Assembly: GCA_040880125.1 (NCBI GenBank)
Contig: JBBDJB010000003.1
Location: forward strand, 62,001-126,000
Origin: JBBDJB01 sp040880125
GTDB taxonomy: Bacteria > Planctomycetota > Planctomycetia > Pirellulales > JBBDJB01
Length of the DNA: 64,000 nucleotides
Reading direction: 5' to 3'
Below the pieces are notes generated by a model. The model ran no database searches, had not been told where the DNA came from, and saw only the letters and a list, made by a program, of their open reading frames with translations. This document shows positions 35,326 through 44,489 of the stretch, one piece after another. Each line of letters starts with the position of its first letter. The first letter of the stretch is position 1. The position numbers and the translations under genes are program-made.

Positions 35326-36129
35326 CTAGGACCGCCGCAGATTCGAAATCAGTTGCATGATCTGATCGCCGGCCTGCACGACTTGCGAGTTCAGTTCGAA
35401 CGCCCGTTGTGTCGTGATCAAATCGATCAGCTCATGCACCGGCTCGACGTTCGACGACTCCAGAAAGTTCTGCTTGATCACGCCACGGCCTTCGACGCCC
35501 GGTACTCCGGTGGTCGCCGGTCCGGAGGCATCCGTCTCCTGATAGAGGTTATCGCCAACCTTCAGCAGACCGTCGTAGTTGACGAACTGCGCCAGCTCGA
35601 GCTGTCCGGCGGTCGTCAGTTGCTGCTGGCCGGGCACCTTGTATTGAACCTGGCCGTCGGAGGAGATGGTGATTCCCGTCGCTTCCGGCGGGATCGTGAT
35701 CTGGGGCTCGACGAGCCGGCCGGTCGTGGCCGAACCGACCACCAGTGCGCCGTCGGCGTTGATGTTAAAGTTCCCGGCCCGCGTGTACATGATCTCGCCG
35801 GTCGGATCGAGCACCTGAAACAGCCCCTGCCCTTCGATGGCCAGATCGAGTGGGTTGTTGCTCTGCTGGAAGGTGCCCTGCCCGAAGTTCGTCTGCGTGC
35901 TGGAGACCTGCGTTCCCAGTCCGATGGAGATTCCCGTCGGCGTGAGTTGGCTTGAAGAGTCCTGTGTGCCAGGCAACTTTTCGTGCCGGTAGAACATGTC
36001 CTCGAAGTTAGCCCGGTCTTTTTTGAAGCCGACGGTATTAATGTTCGCCAGGTTGTTGGCGATCACGTCTAGCTTCGTTTCCAGCGACTCCATGCCGGTC
36101 GCGGCGGTGTATAGCGTTTGGACGCTCAT
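35326..36129 (-). CDS. flgG: flagellar distal rod protein FlgG
   Basis: The distal rod subunit. The N-terminal flagellar-basal-body motif ATGMESLETKLDVIANNLANINTVGFKK and C-terminal FLESSNVEPVHELIDLITTQRAFELNSQVVQAGDQIM are textbook FlgG. 267 residues is the family length. ATG 36129 (MSVQTLYTAATGME) is favoured; upstream codons in frame run through repeat C. FlgA follows after 83 bases. Confidence 0.95.
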   Translation of the reverse strand: MSVQTLYTAATGMESLETKLDVIANNLANINTVGFKKDRANFEDMFYRHEKLPGTQDSSSQLTPTGISIGLGTQVSSTQTNFGQGTFQQSNNPLDLAIEGQGLFQVLDPTGEIMYTRAGNFNINADGALVVGSATTGRLVEPQITIPPEATGITISSDGQVQYKVPGQQQLTTAGQLELAQFVNYDGLLKVGDNLYQETDASGPATTGVPGVEGRGVIKQNFLESSNVEPVHELIDLITTQRAFELNSQVVQAGDQIMQLISNLRRS

Positions 36130-36234
36130 GATCGTGGCTTCCGTTGAGAAGATAGGAAGTAACTGTTCCTGACGGCTTTGAATTTCACCGCTGGGCAAAG
36201 GCCTCTTCCCGAAGGGAGGGGCGCTCTTTTTTAC

Positions 36235-36304
36235 TCCCACTCCCTCGGGGGAGAGGAGTTACTCATTACTCCCTCTCCCTCTGGGAGAGGGCCGGGGAGA
36301 GGGT
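36235..36304. repeat. Dispersed repeat C
   Basis: Arms CCCTCTCCCTCTGGGAGAGG and GGCCGGGGAGAGGG in the flgF-flgG gap; the same unit occurs at 39672-39705. Confidence 0.75.
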
Positions 36305-36418
36305 GTATTGCCTCTGCTTTTCACTCCGACTTTGTTTGCTTATTTTCCGATCCGGCCGCGGGTCCTGTCTCAGAGTTCTGCCGAAGTCACTCGCGCAACG
36401 TGTTTTCTTCTACCCCCG

Positions 36419-37162
36419 TCAGCCTTTCAGCAAGCGGCTGATCAGTGAGTCGAGCATGTCGTCCTGATTCTTGATGAGCTGCGTATTCGCTTCGAAGGCC
36501 CGCTGCGTGGCGATCAGCTCCATCATCTCCGTGGTCGGCTGAACTCCGGAGCCTTCCAGGAAGTTCTGTACGACGCGCCGCTGTGCCGGCGGCACCGGCT
36601 GCGGATCGCTCAACGAGCGGAACAGGTTCTCGCCGATCTTCACCAAGTCGCCCAGCGACTCCGGCCGGAAGAGTCCCAGCGTCGTCGCACCGGCCTCGTC
36701 GCTGATCTGCCCGTCCTGACCCACGCGCCAGGTGCCGGAGACTACGATCGGCGTGCCCGAGTCATCCAGCACGGATAGGCCGTCCTGCGTGAGCAGTTCA
36801 CCGGTGGGCGAGATCTGAAAGTTGCCGGCGCGTGTGAGCAGCATCTCGCCGTCGCGCTCGACGGCGAAGAAGCCGTCTCCGTCAATGGCCAGATCCGAGG
36901 GGATGCCGGTGTTCTTCAGCGCACCGCTGGAGAAGTCGGTGAGTGTTTCGGCCACCAGCACACCCCCGCCGACGTCGTCGATGGAGCCGGACTGGGGTGC
37001 TTCGAGCCCTTGTTCGATGGCCTCGGCATATCGGGCTTGGATCAGGGCCAGATCGCGCTTGAAGCCCGGCGTGTCGACGTTCGCCAAATTATTGGCGATC
37101 ACCTCCATGCGCGCAACTTGCGCCTGGGCACCCTCGGCCGAGATGTACAATCCGTACGGCAT
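36419..37162 (-). CDS. flgF: flagellar proximal rod protein FlgF
   Basis: A rod protein of the FlgF/FlgG family. It starts MPYGLYISAEGAQAQVARMEVIANNLANVDTPGFKRD and ends QNFLEGSGVQPTTEMMELIATQRAFEANTQLIKNQDDMLDS. It is a different rod protein from the next gene (flgG), and its N-terminus is more FlgF-like. 247 residues. ATG 37162 has AGGTGAA upstream. A sigma-54 promoter lies at 37213-37230, about 42 bases before the start after the expected +1, so this is the first gene of the flagellar transcription unit. Confidence 0.9.
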   Translation of the reverse strand: MPYGLYISAEGAQAQVARMEVIANNLANVDTPGFKRDLALIQARYAEAIEQGLEAPQSGSIDDVGGGVLVAETLTDFSSGALKNTGIPSDLAIDGDGFFAVERDGEMLLTRAGNFQISPTGELLTQDGLSVLDDSGTPIVVSGTWRVGQDGQISDEAGATTLGLFRPESLGDLVKIGENLFRSLSDPQPVPPAQRRVVQNFLEGSGVQPTTEMMELIATQRAFEANTQLIKNQDDMLDSLISRLLKG

Positions 37163-37212
37163 CGGCGCTTCACCTGCTTCGATGAGCGCCCCCCTGCGAC
37201 CGATGCCGCTTA

Positions 37213-37230
37213 TGGCAACCGGCATGCCAA
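37213..37230 (-). promoter_or_regulatory. Sigma-54 (-24/-12) promoter upstream of flgF
   Basis: On the minus strand the sequence TTGGCATGCCGGTTGCCA has TGGCA, then the -12 TTGC, with GG and GC separated by exactly 10 bases. It is the best -24/-12 match found in the window. Transcription would start near 37204, leaving about 42 bases of leader before the flgF ATG. Sigma-54 control of early/middle flagellar genes is known in several phyla; here it is inferred from the match and position. Confidence 0.65.
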
Positions 37231-37428
37231 AGCATCCGCGACGGCCGCGTGGTACGTCATGCGTGCATCAGAAAGAGCGTCGCACGCCGGACTTGAAGCG
37301 AGAAGCGACTCGCAAAAAGTTGTCCGTACCGGCGGTTGCTCTTGCGACCGCTAGCGGCAACTTCTGCCGGTTCAGGAGCGCCGGTCGGCGAGATCTGCGC
37401 GTAGCACTACTGTGAACTGTGGCGGCAC

Positions 37429-37448
37429 CACAGACATTCCTGTCTGTG
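37429..37448. repeat. Dispersed palindromic repeat A
   Basis: Identical 20-base palindrome to 31903-31922, between hemC and the flgF promoter. Confidence 0.8.
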
Positions 37449-37496
37449 CGTCGTCGCTGAATCCGTGAGAATTCAGATGCCCTGCGAAAGCGCCTC

Positions 37497-38441
37497 CTAC
37501 AACTCGCGCGACTGCGCGATCAGCTCCCGCGCCCCCTGCCTGACAAGTTCATCAGCCACGCGGCGCCCGAGCGTCTCCGCCTCGTCTGCCGGTGCTTCGC
37601 CGGCCGCTTCCAGGCGCGCCTGCCCGTCCGAACTGAGAACCACCGCCGTCAGTATCAGACCCGCATCACCGTAGGCGGATGTTTCGGCCGGCCGCGCCCA
37701 GGCCCCGATCGGCGCCAGACATCCGCCGCGCAGGGCCGCCAGCAGGCTCCGCTCCGCCAGCACAGCCTGCCGAGAGGCAGCGTCGTCCAACCGGCCGAGC
37801 ACTTCAAGAACCTCCGCGTCATTCTCCCGGGCTTCCACGCCCAAGGCCCCCTGCCCCACCGCCGGCAGCAGAATCCGCGGCGAAAGGCTCTGCCCGATGC
37901 GATTGTCCAATCCCAGCCGACGCAGCCCGGCCTCCGCCAGCACGATGGCCTCGTATCGGCCGTCGTCGAGCTTGCGCAGCCGGGTATCGACGTTGCCGCG
38001 GATGTCCTGCACCTGAAGGTCCGGCCGCACGTGCAAGAGCTGCGCGCGTCGTCGCAAGCTGCCGGTCCCGACGCGAGCTCCCTCGGGCAGTTCATCGAGA
38101 GACTTGGCCGTGTTACTGACCAGCACGTCGCCGGGCCGCTCGCGCGGCGGAACGGCCGCCAGCATAAGACCCTCGACCACATCGGTCGGCAGGTCCTTCA
38201 GGCTATGCACCGCTAGGTCGATCGTCCCGTCCAGCAGCACCCTTTGAATCTCCTTGGTGAACACGCCCTGCGCGCCGAGGCTGCCGATCGCGCCGCCGCG
38301 CTGCGTATCCCCCTGGGTGGCGATCGACACCAGTTCGACCTGGACGCCGGTATTGGCTAACTCCGCGGCGATCCACTCCGCCTGCCATCGTGCCAAGGGG
38401 CTGCCGCGGGTTCCCAGACGAAGTGTGCGAGCGAGCGACAT
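37497..38441 (-). CDS. hemC: porphobilinogen deaminase (hydroxymethylbilane synthase)
   Basis: Joins four porphobilinogens into hydroxymethylbilane in haem synthesis. N-terminal LRLGTRGSPLARWQAEW, DLAVHSLKDLPTDV near residue 80, GTGSLRRRAQLL near 125 and the dipyrromethane-cofactor Cys in RGGCLAPIGAW near 240 are all present. 314 residues is the usual size. It is upstream of the flagellar cluster on the same strand but separated by the sigma-54 promoter, so not part of that operon. Confidence 0.96.
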   Translation of the reverse strand: MSLARTLRLGTRGSPLARWQAEWIAAELANTGVQVELVSIATQGDTQRGGAIGSLGAQGVFTKEIQRVLLDGTIDLAVHSLKDLPTDVVEGLMLAAVPPRERPGDVLVSNTAKSLDELPEGARVGTGSLRRRAQLLHVRPDLQVQDIRGNVDTRLRKLDDGRYEAIVLAEAGLRRLGLDNRIGQSLSPRILLPAVGQGALGVEARENDAEVLEVLGRLDDAASRQAVLAERSLLAALRGGCLAPIGAWARPAETSAYGDAGLILTAVVLSSDGQARLEAAGEAPADEAETLGRRVADELVRQGARELIAQSREL

Positions 38442-38522
38442 GAACGTCCTTGGCCTCGGCCGGTGTGATCGGTGTCCCGGAAAGGCCGGCAGTGCTGCGC
38501 CCCAAATTCGGGTCGAGCAACG

Positions 38523-39476
38523 CTACTTCCCGGAACCTGGCAGCGTCACGGTACGCGAATCGCCGGCGACCGCGGCGGCGCTCTCCATCTCCACCTGGTC
38601 CAGCGCGGCGGCAAGCTGATGCGCCGGCACCACCACGCCGCAACTGACGATGAACTGAAATGCCTGGTCGATCGTGATGTTCAAATCGACCGTCTCGCTC
38701 TTCTTCACCGTCACGGTGAACCCGGTAAACGGCATCGGCGAGGTCGGGATCAGCACCGACAGCAGCGGCTCGTTGGCCGCGCTGCGGATGTCCAGCATGC
38801 TCTCGCCGGTCACCAGCGCCAACGACCAGATGCCCTTGCGCGGATACTCGACCGCCACCACCCGGGTGTATTCGATATCCGGGTCGGTGAACATGAAGTC
38901 GGTCACCTGCTTGACCGAGGAGTACACGTTACGGATCAGCGGCAGCCGGTTGATTACCCGCTCGAAGGAGGTCCAGAAGAATTTGCCGACGCCGGCCGCC
39001 AGGAACTTGCCCAACAGGTACAAGGTCAGGATGAACACCAGCAGGAAGACCGGCACCACCACGTACCACCGGAGGTAGCGGATCTCGACGTAGCGGTCGT
39101 AGATATCGACGGCCGTGGGAGGAATCTGGCTGGCGCCCAACTCCCCACGGACGGTATCGTAAACCTTGTACGGAATGAAGCGGTCGTCGCCAACGCGGAT
39201 GTAGCTACGGTCGTTGTAGGTCGTGCGTTGCGCATCCGATGAAACTTCGGATTCGGGAAAGGTGCGGATGTCCCGGATGCTTTGCGAAATTCCCCAGCGA
39301 GCCCCGTCCTCCAGCGGTTCCAGCAGGTAAACCGCCACGGTGTTGCCAACCCAGACGAAGATGACGATCGTCAACAGGGGGGGGAGCAGAATGGCCAATC
39401 CGCGCAGCACCGCCCGCCGAAACGGGTGTGAGGTCGGGTTCCGCTTCGCAAGTTGCTGAGAAGGATTCATATGCAA
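38523..39476 (-). CDS. DUF502 family membrane protein
   Basis: 317 residues with two transmembrane helices, one near residues 25-45 (RGLAILLPPLLTIVIFVWVG) and one near 140-160 (VVVPVFLLVFILTLYLLG). The DUF502 signature follows: PLIRNVYSSVKQVTDFM, then VVAVEYPRKGIWSLALVTGE and LLSVLIPTSPMPFTGFTVTV. The family is widespread and has no established function. Starts at ATG 39476 or 39470. It lies 81 bases before hemC and may be cotranscribed with it. Confidence 0.9.
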   Translation of the reverse strand: MHMNPSQQLAKRNPTSHPFRRAVLRGLAILLPPLLTIVIFVWVGNTVAVYLLEPLEDGARWGISQSIRDIRTFPESEVSSDAQRTTYNDRSYIRVGDDRFIPYKVYDTVRGELGASQIPPTAVDIYDRYVEIRYLRWYVVVPVFLLVFILTLYLLGKFLAAGVGKFFWTSFERVINRLPLIRNVYSSVKQVTDFMFTDPDIEYTRVVAVEYPRKGIWSLALVTGESMLDIRSAANEPLLSVLIPTSPMPFTGFTVTVKKSETVDLNITIDQAFQFIVSCGVVVPAHQLAAALDQVEMESAAAVAGDSRTVTLPGSGK

Positions 39477-39650
39477 TTCATTCTTCCGATTCGCTCACCG
39501 CTGGCAAGTCGCGCACCGCGCGGCCTACTTGCAGGGCCTGGGGGCTATTCGCCCAGCAAGCGAATCTCTTTCCTAGGTAGGATGATCCGGCAGGGATACC
39601 ATCAGGCGGGTCGAAGTATCGTCAGGCAGGATTCGCAGTCACACATCGTG

Positions 39651-39706
39651 GCAAAGACATTTCTGTATTTCCCCCTTTCCCTCTGGGAGAGGGCCGGGGA
39701 GAGGGT
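39651..39706. repeat. Decayed repeat A followed by repeat C
   Basis: GCAAAGACATTTCTGTAT at 39651-39668 is a degraded repeat A; CCCTTTCCCTCTGGGAGAGG..GGGGAGAGGG at 39672-39705 is repeat C. The two families sit side by side here and also in the flgI-flgJ gap. Confidence 0.6.
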
Positions 39707-39771
39707 TTTCGTATCACCGGCAACTCACCCCTTTCCAAACGGTCCGCACAGCAGAACCTACAAAGCCTCTT

Positions 39772-40566
39772 TCACCCCGCTCCCGGTGCCCGAGCGGCCA
39801 CCGCCACCAGCACGGCCTCCGCCCCGGCACTTCGCAGCGCCCTGGCCGCTTCGCTGCTGGTGGCTCCGGTCGTGAGCACGTCGTCCACGAGCAGCACCCG
39901 CGCACCACCCAAATCGTAGCCCCTGCGGATGCGAAAGGCGCCGCGGACGTTCGGAAATCGCTTGCTTGGCGGTAAGCTGTACTGGGGCAACGTGTTACGC
40001 GTCCGGACGAGCACCCGTCGCACGGGCAGTCCCAGTCGGCCGCCCAGCGATTCGGCCAGTATCTCCGGACTATTCACCCCCCGCAGCAGCCGCCGGGTCC
40101 AGAACATCGGCACCGGCGCGATCACGTCCGCACGCAGCTCCGCAAGCCGTTCGCCCAACTGCCGCGACATCCACCGGCCGACGGCCAGCGACAGCGGCTC
40201 TTCGCGGCGGGTTTTCATCCGCAGCACCAGCTCGCGAAGCCGCCCATCGTAGCTGCCGAACGTCACCGCCCCGTCGAATCGCAACCGCCGCCCGCGGCAC
40301 AAATCGCACATATCCGGCGGTGGGGCGTCGCGGGGAGCAATACCGGCACAACGGCGGCACCGCACCGCGGCGGCGTCTGTCAACTCCGCCCGGCAGGCAT
40401 CACAGAAGAGAATTCCGTCGGGCGTCCCGTCCAGCTCGAGCCCACACGAGTTGCAGCCCGGCGGAAACAAGAGATCGGCCAGCGCTCGGGCAACCCGTCG
40501 CGCAGGTCCTCCGGCGGCCGTCACCTCCTGGCCGCTTCCGTGTTGGGACTCGGTCGTGGCCGTCAT
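39772..40566 (-). CDS. comF: ComF family protein (phosphoribosyltransferase fold)
   Basis: 264 residues. An N-terminal zinc-ribbon pattern is seen: CNSCG, CDAC, CRRC and CDLC. The PRPP-binding loop is VLLVDDVLTTGATSSEAARAL near residue 220. VIAPVPMFWTRRLLRGVNSPEILAESL near 135 is characteristic of ComF. These proteins act in DNA uptake or processing in competent bacteria, but in most the role is unproven. No com operon is visible nearby. Confidence 0.9.
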   Translation of the reverse strand: MTATTESQHGSGQEVTAAGGPARRVARALADLLFPPGCNSCGLELDGTPDGILFCDACRAELTDAAAVRCRRCAGIAPRDAPPPDMCDLCRGRRLRFDGAVTFGSYDGRLRELVLRMKTRREEPLSLAVGRWMSRQLGERLAELRADVIAPVPMFWTRRLLRGVNSPEILAESLGGRLGLPVRRVLVRTRNTLPQYSLPPSKRFPNVRGAFRIRRGYDLGGARVLLVDDVLTTGATSSEAARALRSAGAEAVLVAVAARAPGAG

Positions 40567-40855
40567 GCTCTTGCCCCTGGCACTCGGCAGGCCGCCGGGA
40601 TCTGTAATTCGGCTCTATCATAGCGGATTCCGCCCGCGTGATTGGATGTAGTGCTCCACCCGCTTCCCCTCTCCGTCCGGTCTCTCGGAACGTCAACAGA
40701 TTGGTCAACCGGGTAAGGGCACCCTCTGTTGACCCATTTCGCGGCCCTCCCTATACTCCGCCGCCCACAATTCATAACACGACAGGATCGCGTTGCGCAC
40801 GAAGCGCAGACCCACGCGAATAACCGCTCCCACAACGGTTTACGGAGGAACCGCC

Positions 40856-42805
40856 ATGCCCGAGTCCATCCCCCAAACTGGTTCCCGTCCGCCTCATACG
40901 CACCACAAATGGCGCGGCCGGTTGGGCTGGATGCTCGGCGGACTGGTTATCATCACCGTGGCCCTGACTGCCCGGCACTACTGGGAAACCGGCCAGGCGA
41001 GTGCCCAGGACCGCGCGTCGGGTGTCCGTCCGGCCTCGGCGAGCCGCGCCACGCCGCCGGCCAATATCTCCGGCCCGGTGGCCGAGGTGAATGGTGAGAA
41101 GATCGACCGCAACGAGCTGGCCAACGCCTGCCTGCTGCGGTTCGGCGAAGAGGTCCTGGAAAGCCTCACGAACAAGCATCTCGTCGCCCAGCATTGCCAG
41201 GCGAACAACATCACCGTCACGCAGCAGGAAGTCGAGCAGGAGATCGATCGGATGGCCCGGCGATTCAGCCTGGGCCGCGAGGCATGGCTCGACATGCTCC
41301 AGCGTGAACGGGGTATCAATCCCAGCCAGTACGCCCGCGACATTGTCTGGCCGTCGCTGGCGCTTCGCAAGCTGGCCGCAAATCGGCTGACGGTCACCGA
41401 GGAGGAGCTCCGCAAAGCGTACGAGGCCCAATTCGGCGCCTCGGTCCGCGTGCGGCTGATCACGGTGGACAAAGAAGAGACTGCCCGGATGATTCATGCC
41501 AAGCTCCAGAGCCAGCCGGACGAGTTCCCCAAGCTGGCCCAGCAGCATTCTACGGACGTCAACAGCGCCAGCATCGGCGGCTTGATCCAGCCGGTTCGTC
41601 GGCACGTGGGCGACCCGAAGATCGAACAGGTGGTCTTCGGACTGAGCGACGGCGAAATCTCTCCGATCGTCCGCGTCGGTAATCAGTACGCCATCTTTCG
41701 CTGCGAGGCGCACGTGCCCGCCCGCCCCGTCCCGTTGGCGCAGGTCAGGTCGACGCTCGAAGAGCAGATCCGCGACGAGAAACTGCGCAGCGAAGCGCAC
41801 GAGATCTTCGGCCAGTTGCAGGCTGGAGCGGTGGTGAAGAACATCATCAACGATCCGGTCGCCCGGCAGCAGATGCCCGGCGTGGCCGCCACCGTCAACG
41901 ACCGCAAGATCATGACTCGCGAGCTGGCCGAGGAATGCATCGTCCGACACGGCGAAACGGTGCTCGAGACAGTGATCAACCACCGGCTGCTGGTGCAGGC
42001 CCTGCGAGAGAGTCGCATGGAGGTCACGCAGGCCGATCTGGATGCCGAGATTGCCCACGCCGCCAAGCTCTCGGGCGTGGTCGACGCGCAGGGTGCGGCG
42101 GACATCGAGCGGTGGATCGAGATGGTGACCACGCAGGAGGACGTCACCAAGGAGCTCTATATTCGCGATGCGGTCTGGCCGTCGGCCGCGCTGAAAAAGC
42201 TCACCGTCGACGGCGTCCAGGTGACGCAGGAAGACATTCAAAAGGGATTCAATGCGAACTACGGGCCGCGCGTGCGGTGCCGTGCCATTGTGTCGGACAC
42301 ACAGCGGCACGCTCAGGAAGCCTGGGATCATGCCCGGCAGGCCCTGCGGCAAGCCAGCGACGTCGCGCAGAAGGCGGAAATCTTTGGGCAGGTCGCCGCC
42401 GAGTATTCGGTCGAGCCCTCCAGCAAGGCGCTGGAAGGAAAGGTGCCGCCGATCCGCAAACACGGCGGTCAGCCGGCGCTGGAACGCGAGGCGTTCGCGC
42501 TGAAGCCGGGCGACATGTCCGGCGTGATTCAGGTCGCAGACAAGTTCGTCGTGCTGTACTGCGAGGGACTGACCGAGCCGGTAACGGTCGACCTACAGGA
42601 AGTCCAGCAGCTCATCTACGATGACGTCTACGAGAAGAAAGTCCGCATGGCGATGAGCACGCGGTTCGAGAAGCTCAAGGCCGACGCGACCATCGAAAAC
42701 CATCTGGCGGCGGTGAATCAACTGCCGGCCGCGCAAGCCGCCGCCGGCCGCACGGCCGCTGCCGCTGCCACGGCCGCCCGCCCCGGCAATGGGCCGCGGC
42801 GGTAG
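40856..42805 (+). CDS. membrane-anchored peptidylprolyl isomerase-like protein with two parvulin-type halves
   Basis: 649 residues. A basic N-terminus and one transmembrane helix (residues ~24-43) anchor it in the inner membrane with the rest outside. Two similar halves follow. In each, VNGEKIDRNELA (residue ~77) or VNDRKIMTRELA (~346) opens, a helical SurA/PrsA-like part comes next, then DIVWPSLALRKL or DAVWPSAALKKL, and a parvulin-like end ISPIVRVGNQYAIFRCE or MSGVIQVADKFVVLYCE. The copies are ~269 residues apart, so the gene arose by internal duplication. The role is probably folding of exported proteins. Start ATG 40856 follows GGAGG. Confidence 0.85.
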   Translation: MPESIPQTGSRPPHTHHKWRGRLGWMLGGLVIITVALTARHYWETGQASAQDRASGVRPASASRATPPANISGPVAEVNGEKIDRNELANACLLRFGEEVLESLTNKHLVAQHCQANNITVTQQEVEQEIDRMARRFSLGREAWLDMLQRERGINPSQYARDIVWPSLALRKLAANRLTVTEEELRKAYEAQFGASVRVRLITVDKEETARMIHAKLQSQPDEFPKLAQQHSTDVNSASIGGLIQPVRRHVGDPKIEQVVFGLSDGEISPIVRVGNQYAIFRCEAHVPARPVPLAQVRSTLEEQIRDEKLRSEAHEIFGQLQAGAVVKNIINDPVARQQMPGVAATVNDRKIMTRELAEECIVRHGETVLETVINHRLLVQALRESRMEVTQADLDAEIAHAAKLSGVVDAQGAADIERWIEMVTTQEDVTKELYIRDAVWPSAALKKLTVDGVQVTQEDIQKGFNANYGPRVRCRAIVSDTQRHAQEAWDHARQALRQASDVAQKAEIFGQVAAEYSVEPSSKALEGKVPPIRKHGGQPALEREAFALKPGDMSGVIQVADKFVVLYCEGLTEPVTVDLQEVQQLIYDDVYEKKVRMAMSTRFEKLKADATIENHLAAVNQLPAAQAAAGRTAAAAATAARPGNGPRR

Positions 42806-42888
42806 TGCGTGATGGGCATTTCCCCCCTGCCGAGCGGCGGTTATGCTGAAAATGTCCTGAAGCCGTTTCCACCGCCGCGCATGCGACC

Positions 42889-44157
42889 ATGAGCCACGAC
42901 GAGCAGCCCGATCTGTACCAGCCGGATTCGCCGCCGGAGAACGCCGACGCACCGTTTCACGTCGAGGTGGCGTCCCGGGTGAAGCGTCTCCCGCCGTACA
43001 TGTTCGGCCGGATCAACAACCTGCTCTACAACAAGCGCCGCGGCGGCGACGACGTCATCGACCTGGGCATGGGCAACCCGTCCGATCCGCCCGATTCGAT
43101 CGTCATCGAAAAGCTGGCCGAAGCGGCCCGCGACCCGCGAAACCACGGCTACAGCAAGTCCAGCGGCATCGCTAATCTGCGGCGCGAAGTCGCCAGCAAG
43201 TACTTCAAGCGGTATGGCGTGCGGCTCGATCCCGAAAACGAGGTGATCGTCTGCCTCGGCTCGAAGGAGGGGTTCAGCCACATGTGCCTGGCCCTGATGG
43301 GACCGGGCGACGCGGCCATTGTGCCGGCTCCGTCCTTTCCCGTGCACGTCTACGGCGTGGCGCTGGCGGCGGGCAATGTGATCTCGCTGGAGGTCTCGCC
43401 GGAAGACCGCTTCCTGTCGAACATCGCCTACACCTGCCAGCACCTGTACCCCAAGCCGAAGCTGCTGATCGTCAATTACCCGCACAACCCGACTTCGGCC
43501 ATCGTCGAGCAGCCGTTTTACGACGAAGTGGTAAAGCTGGCCAAGCGGTACGGCTTTCTGGTGATCAGCGACTTCGCCTACGCCGACGTGGCGTTCGACG
43601 GCTACAAGCCGCCGAGCTTCTTGGCTTCGCCCGGGGCACGGGACGTCGGAGTCGAGTTCACCACCATGAGCAAGGGCTACAACATGGCGGGCTGGCGGAT
43701 CGGCTTTTGTGCCGGCAACGCCGACATGATCCGGGCACTGGCCACCATCAAGGGCTATTACGACTACGGCATGTTTCAGGCGGTCCAGATTGCGGCCATC
43801 GTCGCCCTGCGGCACACGGACGCGGCCGTCGAATCGCAGGCGGCCCTTTATCAGAAGCGGCGAGACGTACTGTGCGAAGGACTGCGCCGCATCGGCTGGC
43901 AGGTCGATCCTCCGATGGCCGGCATGTTCGTCTGGGCCCGCGTCCCCGAGCCGTGGTGCAGCCGCATGAACACGATGGACTTCGCCATGCATCTGCTGGA
44001 GCGCGCCGACGTGGCGGTGAGCCCCGGCAGCGGCTTCGGCCCGGCCGGCGAAGGCTTTCTCCGCATGGCGCTGGTCGAGAACGAAAACCGGCTCCGCCAG
44101 GCGGTGCGGCAGATCGGCCGCTGCCAGTCGACTGCTGCCGTCCCGGCGGGAGAGTAA
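42889..44157 (+). CDS. class I/II pyridoxal-phosphate aminotransferase (AlaC/DapL-like)
   Basis: 422 residues. The PLP lysine lies in [16 protein letters not shown] near residue 262, and [20 protein letters not shown] and NYPHNPTS are the other conserved blocks. It resembles glutamate-pyruvate aminotransferases of the AlaC type, which are related to LL-diaminopimelate aminotransferase; the exact substrates cannot be fixed by eye. It starts 83 bases after the isomerase-like gene on the same strand. An orphan terminator on the opposite strand follows. Confidence 0.9.
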   Translation: MSHDEQPDLYQPDSPPENADAPFHVEVASRVKRLPPYMFGRINNLLYNKRRGGDDVIDLGMGNPSDPPDSIVIEKLAEAARDPRNHGYSKSSGIANLRREVASKYFKRYGVRLDPENEVIVCLGSKEGFSHMCLALMGPGDAAIVPAPSFPVHVYGVALAAGNVISLEVSPEDRFLSNIAYTCQHLYPKPKLLIVNYPHNPTSAIVEQPFYDEVVKLAKRYGFLVISDFAYADVAFDGYKPPSFLASPGARDVGVEFTTMSKGYNMAGWRIGFCAGNADMIRALATIKGYYDYGMFQAVQIAAIVALRHTDAAVESQAALYQKRRDVLCEGLRRIGWQVDPPMAGMFVWARVPEPWCSRMNTMDFAMHLLERADVAVSPGSGFGPAGEGFLRMALVENENRLRQAVRQIGRCQSTAAVPAGE

Positions 44158-44246
44158 GAGCAGTCGGGGTCCACGGCGGCATAAAGGGCCGTGCGATTCG
44201 GCGCCTAGTCGGGCCGCTCGGCCGCCACTATAATCCGCCGAAGCGC

Positions 44247-44288
44247 AAAAAAAAATGAGGGTTCTTGCTCGCCGGGGCAAGAACCCTC
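44247..44288 (-). terminator. Strong intrinsic terminator facing the minus strand
   Basis: GAGGGTTCTTGC (44257-44268) and GCAAGAACCCTC (44277-44288) form a perfect 12-bp stem with an 8-base loop. On the minus strand it is followed by nine T (44255-44247). Neither neighbour (aminotransferase and carA) is on that strand. Confidence 0.85.
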
Positions 44289-44470
44289 TGCATAGGCTGT
44301 CCGGAGTGCTCCGACCCCAGGGGGCCGGTTGTTCCGGAGACCCACAGCCGTACGGAACATATCGGGCCGCGCCGAGGGCGCACTTGAGATCGTGAAGAGC
44401 AACTGCCTCGGATCGTGCGCCCGTGACGCACCGACGCGCCGTGCAGTTGGAACATCCGGAAAACTTTCTC
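44247..44470 (-). ncRNA. candidate small RNA ending at the orphan terminator
   Basis: The minus-strand DNA between the carA start and the terminator contains several hairpins (CAACTGC..GCAGTTG around 44443-44395; CCGGCC..GGTCGG around 44328-44311) and no good frame. I see no match to 6S, 4.5S, tmRNA or RNase P RNA. The 5' end is a guess; only the 3' end is set by the terminator. A cis-antisense or leader-derived RNA of carA is an alternative. Confidence 0.4.
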
Positions 44471-44489
44471 ACACCGCATCTGTGGAATC

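Larger units (their letters stand above)
37163..37496. other. hemC-flgF gap with the sigma-54 promoter and repeat A
   Basis: No gene is supported. It holds the flgF -24/-12 site (37213-37230) and repeat A (37429-37448). A sigma-54 enhancer site may lie between them, but I cannot name one. Confidence 0.5.

Noticed and set aside
40772..42463. 563-codon minus-strand frame opposite the parvulin-like gene
   Set aside because: Antisense shadow; no recognised protein.
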